Source of the DNA: Coprococcus comes ATCC 27758
Lineage (GTDB): Bacteria; Bacillota; Clostridia; Lachnospirales; Lachnospiraceae
Assembly (NCBI RefSeq): GCF_025149785.1
Contig: NZ_CP102277.1
Coordinates: forward strand, 3,286,001 to 3,350,000
DNA: 64,000 nt
Direction of reading: 5' to 3'
Shown here: one piece after another, positions 7,800 through 15,481 of the stretch
Layout: every line of letters starts with the position of its first letter
How positions within the stretch are numbered: position 1 is the first letter of the stretch
Position numbers and translations under genes: made by a program
Notes under the pieces: model-generated
Database searches by the model: none
What the model was told of the DNA's origin: nothing
Seen by the model: the letters and a program-made list of their open reading frames with translations, nothing else

Positions 7800-8252
7800 A
7801 TGAAGAGAAAGAAAAGGGGATCATACCCGGGGATTCAGATCGGAACGTCGTACCTGCTTGTGATCTTTGTAATCCTGTGTCTGGTGACATTTGCCACACT
7901 CTCACTGTCAAGTGCAAAAAGGGATCAGAGTTATAGTCAGCAGCTTGCCGGCCGGGAAACGGCGTATTGTGAGGCAAATGCAAAAGCGGCGCAGATTATG
8001 GCGCAGATCGATGATGCATTTGCAAAAGAGGATCCTGTATTTGCGATTCGACAGATTGAGGGCGTGACAGCTGAAGAAGACGGAGCGAATCTGGATATTT
8101 CCTATGTGGTTCCGGTCACGGACAGTCAGAATCTGGAAGTCGAGATCCTGGCAGATCCGGTAAAGGGAACGCAGAAGGTTGTAAAATGGAAAGAGTCAGC
8201 ATCTGAGAAATGGGAAGAAAAGTCAACACTTCCGGTCCTTGGAAGTGACTGA
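7800..8252 (+). CDS. Pilus-locus membrane protein, 150 aa
   Basis: A basic N-terminus (MKRKKRGSYPGIQIG) precedes one membrane helix (TSYLLVIFVILCLVTFATLSL). A coiled region rich in Q and A (QQLAGRETAYCEANAKAAQIMAQ) and a short beta-type tail follow. Topology resembles PilX-like minor pilin assembly proteins, but I see no diagnostic motif. Start ATG lies five bases after the previous stop, so translation is likely coupled. Confidence 0.65.
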   Translation: MKRKKRGSYPGIQIGTSYLLVIFVILCLVTFATLSLSSAKRDQSYSQQLAGRETAYCEANAKAAQIMAQIDDAFAKEDPVFAIRQIEGVTAEEDGANLDISYVVPVTDSQNLEVEILADPVKGTQKVVKWKESASEKWEEKSTLPVLGSD

Positions 8253-8271
8253 CGCGAAAGGAGTTTGAGCT

Positions 8272-9327
8272 ATGGATATCATTGTACTGCTTCAGCAGGC
8301 AGTTTTAAATCATGCATCGGATATATTTGTTGTAGCAGGTCTTCCGGTTTCTTATCGGGCAAATGGAAGAATCTGCAGGGAGAAGGAAGAAAAGCTGATG
8401 CCGCCGCAGACGAAAGAATGCGTTGAGGAATTATATAAGCTGGCAGGAGGACGGGACATCCGGGTTCTTGAAGAAAAAGGAGATGATGATTTTTCTTTTG
8501 CTGTTCCGGGACTTTCGAGATTCCGTGTCAGTGCGTACAAACAGAGGGGTGCGCTCTCAGCTGTTATCCGTGTGATCACATTTGAACTGCCGGAGCCGAA
8601 TGAGATTGGGATTCCGGACCCGGTGATGAGCTTTTATAACCTGTCAAAAGGACTGGTGCTTGTGACAGGTCCGGCGGGAAGTGGAAAATCTACTACGCTT
8701 GCCTGTCTGGTGGATAAGATCAATCATTCAATGGAAAAGCATATCATTACGCTGGAAGATCCGATTGAGTATCTGCACCGGCATGATAAAAGTATTGTAA
8801 GCCAGAGAGAGATCAATGTGGATACGGAAAGCTATGTCAATGCGCTACGTGCTTCGCTCCGGCAGAGTCCGGATGTGATCCTGCTTGGTGAAATGCGTGA
8901 TTATGAGACGATCGATGTGGCAATGACAGCAGCGGAAACCGGGCATCTGGTATTTTCTACCCTGCATACGATCGGAGCAGCAAATACGGTTGACCGTATC
9001 ATTGATGTATTTCCGGCAAACCAGCAGAGGCAGATTGCAGTTCAGCTGTCCATGGTATTGCAGGCTGTAATTTCACAGCAGCTTGTGCCGACAGTGGATG
9101 GAAAACAGGTCCCGGTATTTGAGATCATGACGATCACTCCGGCGATCCGCAATATGATCCGCGACAATAAGGTTCCGCAGATTGATGGAATCGTGTATTC
9201 GTCTAATAAAGAAGAAATGCATTCGATGGATTTTGGTCTTCTGAATCTGTATAAAGAGGGGAGGATCATAGCGGAGACGGCTCTCTCCTATGCATCAAAT
9301 CCGGAAATGCTGAAGAAAAAGCTATAG
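8272..9327 (+). CDS. pilT: PilT-type retraction ATPase
   Basis: 351 aa, AAAGGAG before ATG 8272. An N-terminal PAS-like domain (DIIVLLQQAVLNHASDIF...) leads to the RecA-like core. Walker A is GPAGSGKST (about residue 131), the Asp box ITLEDPIEY, the Walker B region DVILLGEMRD and the His box GHLVFSTLHT. Near the C-terminus PAIRNMIRDNK matches the AIRNLIR motif that marks PilT retraction ATPases rather than assembly ATPases. Such hexamers hydrolyse ATP to depolymerise the pilus. No assembly ATPase (PilB/GspE) is found in the window, so this motor either works alone or with one encoded elsewhere. Confidence 0.93.
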   Translation: MDIIVLLQQAVLNHASDIFVVAGLPVSYRANGRICREKEEKLMPPQTKECVEELYKLAGGRDIRVLEEKGDDDFSFAVPGLSRFRVSAYKQRGALSAVIRVITFELPEPNEIGIPDPVMSFYNLSKGLVLVTGPAGSGKSTTLACLVDKINHSMEKHIITLEDPIEYLHRHDKSIVSQREINVDTESYVNALRASLRQSPDVILLGEMRDYETIDVAMTAAETGHLVFSTLHTIGAANTVDRIIDVFPANQQRQIAVQLSMVLQAVISQQLVPTVDGKQVPVFEIMTITPAIRNMIRDNKVPQIDGIVYSSNKEEMHSMDFGLLNLYKEGRIIAETALSYASNPEMLKKKL

Positions 9328-9335
9328 AGAAACAT

Positions 9336-9373
9336 AACAGGAAGGGGCTGCGGTGAAGCAGTCTCTTCCTGTT
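9336..9373. terminator. Hairpin between convergent pilT and HPt genes
   Basis: AACAGGAAG (9336-9344) pairs with CTTCCTGTT (9365-9373), with an inner GCTGC/GCAG pairing. It lies between the two convergent stops and can serve both directions. Confidence 0.65.
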
Positions 9374-9393
9374 TATCGTCAGTGTTTTAAGAT

Positions 9394-9741
9394 TTAGTCA
9401 AGGGCTGCAATTGCTTCGATCACGATATCATACTGTTTTTTGACATCGGCGATCAAACCGTCAAGGTTGTCGTATTCCTGGCTGCGGAGCTTTTCGGTCA
9501 GAGCACTGCTGACATTGTAAAGTGCAGTAAATCCAAGGTTTACGGCAACACCTTTTAAGGTATGCATTGCACGAAATGCGGTTTTGTAGTCCTTTTTAGC
9601 CCAAGATTCTTCAAATAAAGCCATATTGTTGTCTTGCGGAAATTTGAGGACAAATTTGTGTATCATATTTTCATTCATAAACCGGTGAAGAATATCATTA
9701 TAATCGCCACCAATTTTTACATAACATTCTTGAAGTGTCAT
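9394..9741 (-). CDS. Solitary histidine phosphotransfer (HPt) domain protein
   Basis: 115 aa, a single HPt four-helix bundle. The phospho-accepting histidine is in AMHTLKGVAVNLGF (about residue 50). HPt proteins relay phosphate between hybrid kinases and response regulators. No kinase is adjacent; a hybrid kinase at 45648-47711 lacks its own HPt and is one conceivable partner (inference only). AAAGGA lies about nine bases upstream of ATG 9741. Confidence 0.88.
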   Translation of the reverse strand: MTLQECYVKIGGDYNDILHRFMNENMIHKFVLKFPQDNNMALFEESWAKKDYKTAFRAMHTLKGVAVNLGFTALYNVSSALTEKLRSQEYDNLDGLIADVKKQYDIVIEAIAALD

Positions 9742-9882
9742 TGTCTACAGTCCTTTCTGAACTTTTTTATCTTTGTGAAATCCGTATATTTTTGCCCCCA
9801 ACATTTTAACATGATTGTAGCATGGCGCGTTATGCTTTACAAGATATTTCATATTATGCATTGTTATGGTAATGAAAAAGGC

Positions 9883-11298
9883 TTATTTATTCGAAGAAAT
9901 TGCATCATTTAACTGATCGTACCATTCTTTAGTCTGTGCTTCGTTGCTGCTGTTCAGAAAAATGGTGGTATCTGTTGTCTTTATCTGAAGAACCGGAGGA
10001 TGTTCAATCCAGATATACATCTGGCAATGTCCGGTTTTGCTGCCACGGAAATTACCGAGAAGTTTGCTGTTATCTTCGGAACCATCAGACCGGTAGAATT
10101 TTTCATCCGGCAGATTATCCAGAAGAGTTACTGATTCCACATCAGCGAGAGCAAAGGTTGCTGTTTTATAGCCGGATGTAATAGAATACTGGGCAGCATT
10201 TTCCGTCAGGCGGATCGGTGTAAAATCGATCCGGATACAGAGGATACACATCCAGAGGAGAAGAAGTCCGGTGCCGACGAGCATTCCTCCGGTGACATAT
10301 TTTGCAGAAGGGTGTCCGTAGTTCAGAGAATAATTCATGCTGTTCACACGGTCCTGTACAAAATACCGTTTGTCATTTGGATTGTTGTACCAGCCTTTTC
10401 GCCAGTAATAGTCATCATCAATATAAAATGGTGTGCTGTCCTGGGAGAGGATCCGCTCTTTTTCCTTACGCAGCCAGAAAAACATGATCAATATGATGGC
10501 AGCCGGTATCAGTTCGAGGAAAATGTAGATGCCCATTCCAACTCCGCCAATCCAGTTGCTGGATGCAATATCCCGGATGATCCCGAGATAGGCGCCGGTA
10601 TTGCAAATGTTGGAGACAAAAAGGAATATGGTGTATAAACGCTTTTCTAGTGCATTGATCTGCAGGTTGATCTGTGAATTTTCACTGTAAATTTTGTTTG
10701 GCATATGGGCGAATAAATAGCCGGTACCCATGTAAGCTGCCGCGACAAGAATTGTGCAGAGAAGCATGACTCTTCCATCACTTTCGGTCAGCAGATAAGT
10801 ACGGACCTGCGGGAAAAACAGAGGGATCAGAATCACTGCAGCCGGGATCAGATGAAGCTTTGCCGGCAGTATCTTTTTCGCAATTTGTGAGGAAGTGCGG
10901 GTATCCACTGCAGCGGACACATCTGCATTTGCTGAGCTGATCCATCCATTTTTCTGCTTAATGTCGTATACTTTCTGGTGATAATGATAGACACGGAGAA
11001 TGGTAAGAAGGCAGAATTCTACGAACCACAGTGTCCATACGGTAATAAAAATAGAAAAGTAAGTAAAGCAAAGCAGGCATACCGCAATTCCTGCCAGCAT
11101 GTTCCACAAATAAAACTGGCGGTTGCGCTTTTTATAAAGCTGGAGAAGCTCTTTTACGTCGGGATGTTCAAGTTCAGATTTAGGAATATGGACTCCCATC
11201 AGCATTCCTTCCCGGTATTTTGCAATATTTCCATAGACTCCGGCAAAGATGCCGACCATGGAAATGTCTGTAATTAAAAATATAATCAGCATCATCAT
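9883..11298 (-). CDS. Multi-pass membrane protein, DUF5808/DUF1648-like, with PH-like C-terminal domain
   Basis: 471 aa. About eight hydrophobic segments are visible, from MMMLIIFLITDISMVGIFAG through VTGGMLVGTGLLLLWMCILC. The cytoplasmic stretch YYWRKGWYNNPNDKRYFVQD matches the DUF5808 motif found in SdpI/DUF1648-like membrane proteins. The C-terminal 110 residues (YSITSGYKTATFALADVESV ...) look like a bacterial PH domain. Its start overlaps the stop of the YtrA-type regulator by four bases (ATGA), as in other ytr-like operons that respond to envelope stress or peptide antibiotics. That function is inference. Confidence 0.75.
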   Translation of the reverse strand: MMMLIIFLITDISMVGIFAGVYGNIAKYREGMLMGVHIPKSELEHPDVKELLQLYKKRNRQFYLWNMLAGIAVCLLCFTYFSIFITVWTLWFVEFCLLTILRVYHYHQKVYDIKQKNGWISSANADVSAAVDTRTSSQIAKKILPAKLHLIPAAVILIPLFFPQVRTYLLTESDGRVMLLCTILVAAAYMGTGYLFAHMPNKIYSENSQINLQINALEKRLYTIFLFVSNICNTGAYLGIIRDIASSNWIGGVGMGIYIFLELIPAAIILIMFFWLRKEKERILSQDSTPFYIDDDYYWRKGWYNNPNDKRYFVQDRVNSMNYSLNYGHPSAKYVTGGMLVGTGLLLLWMCILCIRIDFTPIRLTENAAQYSITSGYKTATFALADVESVTLLDNLPDEKFYRSDGSEDNSKLLGNFRGSKTGHCQMYIWIEHPPVLQIKTTDTTIFLNSSNEAQTKEWYDQLNDAISSNK

Positions 11299-11687
11299 TT
11301 CGCTGTTACCTCCATTTCGTTAAATGCTCTCTGGCAGAATTCCAGGAAGTCGGTCAAAGTCATGCCGTGGAATTTTGCTTCTGCGCTTAAAAGTTCCAGT
11401 TCATCTGCCAGCTTTTCGTCAAAGCGGTTATCTTGTGGAGCAGAGGAAGTGGGATAACAGATGGTTGTTCCCTTACGGCGGTCTGTCTCGAGGAAGCCTT
11501 CTGTTTTCAAAAGCTGGTAAGCTTTGCTGACGGTCATGGTGTTAATACCGAGATCGGTTGCCATCTGGCGGACGGTCGGAAGCGATTCCCCCGGCTCAAA
11601 TTCCCCTCGCCCGATTCCTTTGACAATCTCGTTGCGCAGCTGAAGGTAGATTGGGACTTCGGACTGCATGTTGATCTTGATGATCAT
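11295..11687 (-). CDS. GntR-family regulator, YtrA subfamily
   Basis: 130 aa from ATG 11687 behind AAAGGAGATG; the frame is open further upstream but the promoter at 11722-11749 excludes those starts. The winged helix (VPIYLQLRNEIVKGIGRGEF, LPTVRQMATDLGINTMTVSK, GFLETDRRKGTTI) is followed by a short helical tail without a ligand domain, typical of YtrA. These proteins repress their own operon, usually with transporter or membrane protein genes. The next gene overlaps by four bases. Confidence 0.92.
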   Translation of the reverse strand: MIIKINMQSEVPIYLQLRNEIVKGIGRGEFEPGESLPTVRQMATDLGINTMTVSKAYQLLKTEGFLETDRRKGTTICYPTSSAPQDNRFDEKLADELELLSAEAKFHGMTLTDFLEFCQRAFNEMEVTAK

Positions 11688-11719
11688 ATATCGGCATCTC
11701 CTTTCTGTGAGATTTGATT

Positions 11720-11749
11720 GTATTATACCACGTAATACAAATAATACAA
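11720..11749 (-). promoter_or_regulatory. Promoter and GntR operator of the ytrA-like operon
   Basis: On the minus strand TTGTAT (11749-11744), a 16-bp spacer and TATAAT (11727-11722) form a sigma-A promoter. The inverted repeat GTATTA-N-TATAATAC (11720-11738) covers the -10 box and is a good autoregulatory operator. The rest of the gap to 11967 shows only an imperfect GCTTTCA/TGAAAGC hairpin near 11783-11826. Confidence 0.75.
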
Positions 11750-11967
11750 TAGGAGGATAAAAAAACAGGAAAATGATGTACACGCTTTCAAGGATAAATG
11801 AAGATTAGAATTTGTTTTCCTGAAAGCGCATATGTCAGTTTCCTGATTTTTTATGTGGTTTGTGTTTTGATTAAGTTAAACAAATAGCGGGCAAATATTC
11901 GCCTGACTAAAATTGTAAAAGTTTAAAAATATTTTTTACAGCCTGGTAATTTTGCAAGCTGAGTGAG

Positions 11968-12747
11968 TTAAAAGGATTGGCTGTTTGTATGGGAATTAAT
12001 AAAATTCTGCATATAAACGCGGATATTTTCCATCTGTTCTTTTGTAACCGGATTGCTATATGGAATCCTGTCAATAATGCGGTTTAAGTAGTTATTTTCC
12101 GCTATAATATCAAAGCTTTCTTTGAAGTTAATGTCAAAGAAATAGACGATATAAGATACCCAGTAATCCATCTGTGTTACGCGGTCTGCGGAAAGGATAC
12201 ATTTGTTTTCAAAAACTGTTTCGTATACCTTTTGGGTTATGTTCTGCGCGCCGAGTTCTTCTTCAGAAACGTTAATAAAGGTGCTTGTGGAGTCTACGAG
12301 CTTTACCCGGCAGTTGTCCAGCTTGTCCTCATCACGGATCAGCTTTGCGTGTAAAAGTGTCTGCGGATCTGAGATCTCAGGGAGTTCATAATCGCTGTGA
12401 TGGGCGATTGCAGTGTAAATGATGGAGTCCCATTTGTCATCCGGAAGAAAGCGGCGGATCATGCCTTCATCAAAAAGCACCTTTACACCGTAAGCAGCGT
12501 GATCCATTGTGCCAGGCTCAAAGCTGTCGTAGCGCTTTAACTGCTCAAAACGCCCGATGTCGTGAAGGAGTGCAATCAGCCTTGCAAGGTCGGTGTCTTC
12601 GGCTGAAAGATGCATCCTTCCGGCAAGCTCTTCTGCCTGTTTTACAACGCCGTAGGTGTGGATGATTTTTAATTTTATGCGGTCATTTTCGCGGTCGTAT
12701 CCGTTAAGGTAAGATTCAAATTCTTGTTGTGCGAGTGGATAGTACAT
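11968..12747 (-). CDS. HD-domain phosphohydrolase
   Basis: 259 aa. The HD signature is complete: H in IIHTYGVVKQAEEL, HD in LIALLHDIGRFEQ, H in AYGVKVLFDEGM..., AIAHHSDYELPE and RDEDKLDN. Metal-dependent HD proteins cleave nucleotide or cyclic nucleotide phosphoesters; the substrate cannot be named. GGAGG lies nine bases before ATG 12747. The upstream intergenic space contains the remnant of a HI0074-type gene, so its present position may result from a deletion. Confidence 0.88.
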   Translation of the reverse strand: MYYPLAQQEFESYLNGYDRENDRIKLKIIHTYGVVKQAEELAGRMHLSAEDTDLARLIALLHDIGRFEQLKRYDSFEPGTMDHAAYGVKVLFDEGMIRRFLPDDKWDSIIYTAIAHHSDYELPEISDPQTLLHAKLIRDEDKLDNCRVKLVDSTSTFINVSEEELGAQNITQKVYETVFENKCILSADRVTQMDYWVSYIVYFFDINFKESFDIIAENNYLNRIIDRIPYSNPVTKEQMENIRVYMQNFINSHTNSQSF

Positions 12748-12774
12748 GAAATTAAGCCTCCTGGAAATATATGG

Positions 12775-12849
12775 TTAGTGATTAGCTTCTGAAAGAGATG
12801 CCAGTGAATTTTTAAAGGATTCAAATCTTTTTGTAAATTTCTCGTCCAT
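12775..12849 (-). pseudogene. N-terminal stub of a HI0074/HEPN-type partner of the nucleotidyltransferase
   Basis: ATG 12849 opens a 24-codon frame, MDEKFTKRFESFKNSLASLS..., that stops at 12775. It matches the N-terminus of HI0074-like 'nucleotidyltransferase substrate-binding' proteins, normally about 130 aa. It overlaps the end of the nucleotidyltransferase gene, which is the usual order and spacing of the pair. The remainder is missing and the HD gene's ribosome site follows immediately. Confidence 0.6.
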
Positions 12850-13102
12850 ATTTTCTTATATCCTCCAATAATAACTGATTTCCACATTCATCAAGATTGA
12901 CAAGGTCTATTGTGTATAAAGTGGGTAAATTATCAAGCTTTTCCCGTAGATTTTCTGTATCTGGAATACCGGATACGGCGATGTCAATATCACTTCGTTC
13001 TGTCGCAGTCCCTTTGGCACGGGAACCAAAAAGAATAACGGTAGAAGCAGAATATTTTTTTGACAGATTTATAATTTCTTCTAAAATACTATTGATTGTC
13101 AT
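12821..13102 (-). CDS. Minimal nucleotidyltransferase (MNT / type VII antitoxin-like)
   Basis: 93 aa. The active-site pattern is GSRAKGTATERSDIDIAV, i.e. GS-x(10)-D-x-D, with VILF before it. In MNT-HEPN (type VII) toxin-antitoxin pairs, such enzymes AMPylate and neutralise the HEPN partner. Here the partner is reduced to a stub (12775-12849), leaving an apparently orphan antitoxin. Confidence 0.9.
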   Translation of the reverse strand: MTINSILEEIINLSKKYSASTVILFGSRAKGTATERSDIDIAVSGIPDTENLREKLDNLPTLYTIDLVNLDECGNQLLLEDIRKYGREIYKKI

Positions 13103-13114
13103 AAAAATACCTCT

Positions 13115-13609
13115 CTATTCAGATATCCTAATAAATTCATAAGCAATCCGCGGAGTCCCGTCACTGACGTAAATAATCCCACATTCTTCAAATCCATTCT
13201 GCTTAAAGCAAGCCTGCATTGGTTGATTATCCTTGTGGGTATCTACACGCAGATGTGAGATTTGTGTCTTGCAAAAATCAAAGCAAGCCCGTGCAATCCC
13301 TTTGGTTGTTCCGTCAGATGCAAGGCGGTGAACGGTTCCGTATGGAGCCTCGGAACGCCAGCTTCCATTTTCAATGAGTTGATAGTTCGGCTCGTCTCCG
13401 ATGATAAGTGTAAAAGTGGCAACGACCTTATCATTTTCTACGCAGACATAACTGTTACCATTCTGGATATCCGGTTCGAGATCTTCGAGAGCCGGATAAT
13501 TTGCATTCCATTGTGTCGGGTTTCCGGTTGCGTGCATGAACTGGCGGGCGGTGTCAAAAATATTTAAAATCGTGTCTACATCTTCTGGAAGTGTTTTTCT
13601 GATTAACAT
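13115..13609 (-). CDS. GNAT-family N-acetyltransferase
   Basis: 164 aa with the GNAT order: N-terminal ILNIFDTARQFMHATGNPTQ, central strands NSYVCVENDKVVATFTLIIG, and the acetyl-CoA loop around RLASDGTTKGIARACFDFCK (about residues 100-118). VDTHKDNQPMQACFKQNGFE is the conserved motif before the C-terminal strand. The acceptor is unknown. It lies 12 bases upstream of the nucleotidyltransferase gene on the same strand. Confidence 0.88.
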   Translation of the reverse strand: MLIRKTLPEDVDTILNIFDTARQFMHATGNPTQWNANYPALEDLEPDIQNGNSYVCVENDKVVATFTLIIGDEPNYQLIENGSWRSEAPYGTVHRLASDGTTKGIARACFDFCKTQISHLRVDTHKDNQPMQACFKQNGFEECGIIYVSDGTPRIAYEFIRISE

Positions 13610-13654
13610 AGTGTTTCGTTACCTTTATCTGTTTTTTGCTGTATATGAAGTATA

Positions 13655-13828
13655 ACATTTGAAATAAAAAAAGAAAAGGTGGAGAAGAAGGGATTTCTGG
13701 AAGCGGTAAGGATTTTGCTTTCAGAAAAAAATATGCTGTTTGAGTCTTTGCGTGAGAAGCTGGAAAGCTATCCGGAATTGAACAGTATGCTCTATTCGCT
13801 TTTATTTACGGGAAAAGCAATTGTGTAA
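13655..13828 (+). pseudogene. Fragment of an AAA-ATPase/PD-(D/E)XK (DUF1703-like) gene
   Basis: An open plus-strand stretch encodes FLEAVRILLSEKNMLFESLR and LESYPELNSMLYSLLFTGKA, then a stop. This corresponds to a mid-protein piece of the large AAA-ATPase-like family common in Lachnospiraceae, in which the match would continue with Y-N-P-D-N. A stop lies directly upstream (13652) and there is no ribosome site, so it is a remnant. Confidence 0.55.
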
Positions 13829-13844
13829 CAATCAGAATTAAAAA

Positions 13845-13904
13845 ATGCCAGGCAGGATACAGCATGCAAAGGAGGAAAAGGGATTGCTGTACCCCGTCTG
13901 GCGT
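13845..13904 (-). terminator. Terminator of the sucrose operon (after scrB)
   Basis: ATGCCAGGCAGGATACAGCA (13845-13864) pairs with TGCTGTACCCCGTCTGGCGT (13885-13904). On the minus strand it is followed by TTTTTTAATTC. A second, weaker hairpin (CGTATA...TATACG, about 13908-13945) lies closer to the scrB stop. Confidence 0.75.
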
Positions 13905-13945
13905 TTTCGTATACGGGAAGCTTTGGGGAATTGCCCATATACGAT

Positions 13946-15370
13946 TTACTGAATTTTATCGAATGTAATGTGGGCACTTGGGGAATGCACCACAATCTTA
14001 TAATCATTTGGATAATATCTTGTAGAGAATACGAATTCTCCGTCATTTACAAATACTTCAACGGAAGAAGTATCTGCAAGGATTTTTACATTTTCCAGAG
14101 TGCCGACTTCGGCGTAGCGAAGGCTTCTGCCTGCGGATACGGAAGTTTTACTTTTGGTTGTGAAATGCATCTGGAACCGTCCATTCTCATAGTCAAGGAT
14201 CAGTTTATCTGAAAGGACAGCCTGGAAATGATTCTCCTTAATTCCATCTACATTTACTTCATATACCGGGCAGCCGCTCTGGGTAAGTTCATTCTGAACA
14301 TCCTGAAGCTGTTGTTTTTTTGCATCCAGCTCGCGAACCGGTTTCTGGCAGACTTTGCCATCTTTTATGAAGACTTCTCTTGGAAATGTAAAGCAGTGCT
14401 GCCATCCGTCTTTGATGGTCGGATTGGTATATTCTTCGCAATCCGGCATTCCCATCCAGCTGATATGGATGCGTCTTCCATCTTCTGCTTCGAAGCTCTG
14501 CGGAGCGTAATAGTCAAAACCATAATCCCACAGATGATAAGGAGATAATTTGTAGGAATCTAAAATGTCGCCGTCCACAAGGAAGTAACCGGACTGGTAT
14601 ACATTTCGGTCAGCCCACTCTTTGCCTTCCAGGCCCTGGACGGAGGAGGAAAGGATTTTGATGCCGTCCGTTTCAAAATAATCCGGGCATTCCCACATAT
14701 AACCGAAAGGCTTTTCGGATTCTACACGGCTGCGGAAGTGCCAGTTTATTTTATCGGAGGATTCAAAAATCAGTGCCTGACCGACATCATTTTTAGTACG
14801 TGCGCCCTGGATCATGTAGTAGGTATCGTCCTTTTTCCAGACCTTCGGATCGCGCACATGGCAGGTCAGGTCAGAAGGATAATCGCTGTTGCGGAGCAGT
14901 TCTTTTTTGTTGCCAAAATGAATCCCGTCTTTGGTTGTGACGAGTACGGTATTTGCCTCACGACCGGTGTTGATATAATCAAAATCTCCATCTTCCAGCT
15001 TGACATTTCCGGTGTAGTAAAGATACATTGTACCGTCTTCGAGGAAGGCAGATCCGGAATATACACCGTGGCAGTCAAATGGCTGATCCGGGTAGAGGGA
15101 TACACCTTTGTATTTCCAGTCGATCAGATTGGTGCTGGTGTAATGACCCCACATTTTCACACCGCCTTCGGCGTTAAATGGGGAGTACTGGAAAAATGCG
15201 TGGAACACACCATCCATCTGACAAAGTCCGTTCGGATCGTTGAGCCAGCCAACCGGAGGCATCAGGTGCAGTTTCTCGCGGAACTGTGTGCCGGATGTCT
15301 GTTCTTTTGCTGTCTGGTTCTCTTCTGCTGTATTTACTAAGTTTACAAGATCTCTGGTTAATGCGTTCAT
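13946..15370 (-). CDS. scrB: Sucrose-6-phosphate hydrolase (GH32 invertase)
   Basis: 474 aa. The GH32 blocks are all present: WLNDPNG (nucleophile Asp, about residue 41), FDCHGVYSGSAF, RDPKVWKKDD (transition-state Asp) and WECPDYF (acid/base Glu, about residue 222). A C-terminal beta-sandwich ends the protein (DTSSVEVFVNDGEFVFS). It splits sucrose-6-phosphate, delivered by the adjacent PTS, into glucose-6-phosphate and fructose in the cytoplasm. Start ATG 15370 follows CAGGAGTG. It lies 111 bases downstream of scrA and is transcribed with it. Confidence 0.96.
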   Translation of the reverse strand: MNALTRDLVNLVNTAEENQTAKEQTSGTQFREKLHLMPPVGWLNDPNGLCQMDGVFHAFFQYSPFNAEGGVKMWGHYTSTNLIDWKYKGVSLYPDQPFDCHGVYSGSAFLEDGTMYLYYTGNVKLEDGDFDYINTGREANTVLVTTKDGIHFGNKKELLRNSDYPSDLTCHVRDPKVWKKDDTYYMIQGARTKNDVGQALIFESSDKINWHFRSRVESEKPFGYMWECPDYFETDGIKILSSSVQGLEGKEWADRNVYQSGYFLVDGDILDSYKLSPYHLWDYGFDYYAPQSFEAEDGRRIHISWMGMPDCEEYTNPTIKDGWQHCFTFPREVFIKDGKVCQKPVRELDAKKQQLQDVQNELTQSGCPVYEVNVDGIKENHFQAVLSDKLILDYENGRFQMHFTTKSKTSVSAGRSLRYAEVGTLENVKILADTSSVEVFVNDGEFVFSTRYYPNDYKIVVHSPSAHITFDKIQ

Positions 15371-15481
15371 ATTGATTCACTCCTGGAAATAGTTCCGCAG
15401 GCAACGGTCCGGAAAACGTATTGATACGGATATCCGACACCCGCTGCGGGAGACAAATCTGATTATTTGTCATGAGTTATT

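Noticed and set aside
14738-15340. 200-codon plus-strand frame
   Set aside because: Antisense to scrB, whose catalytic motifs are complete on the other strand.
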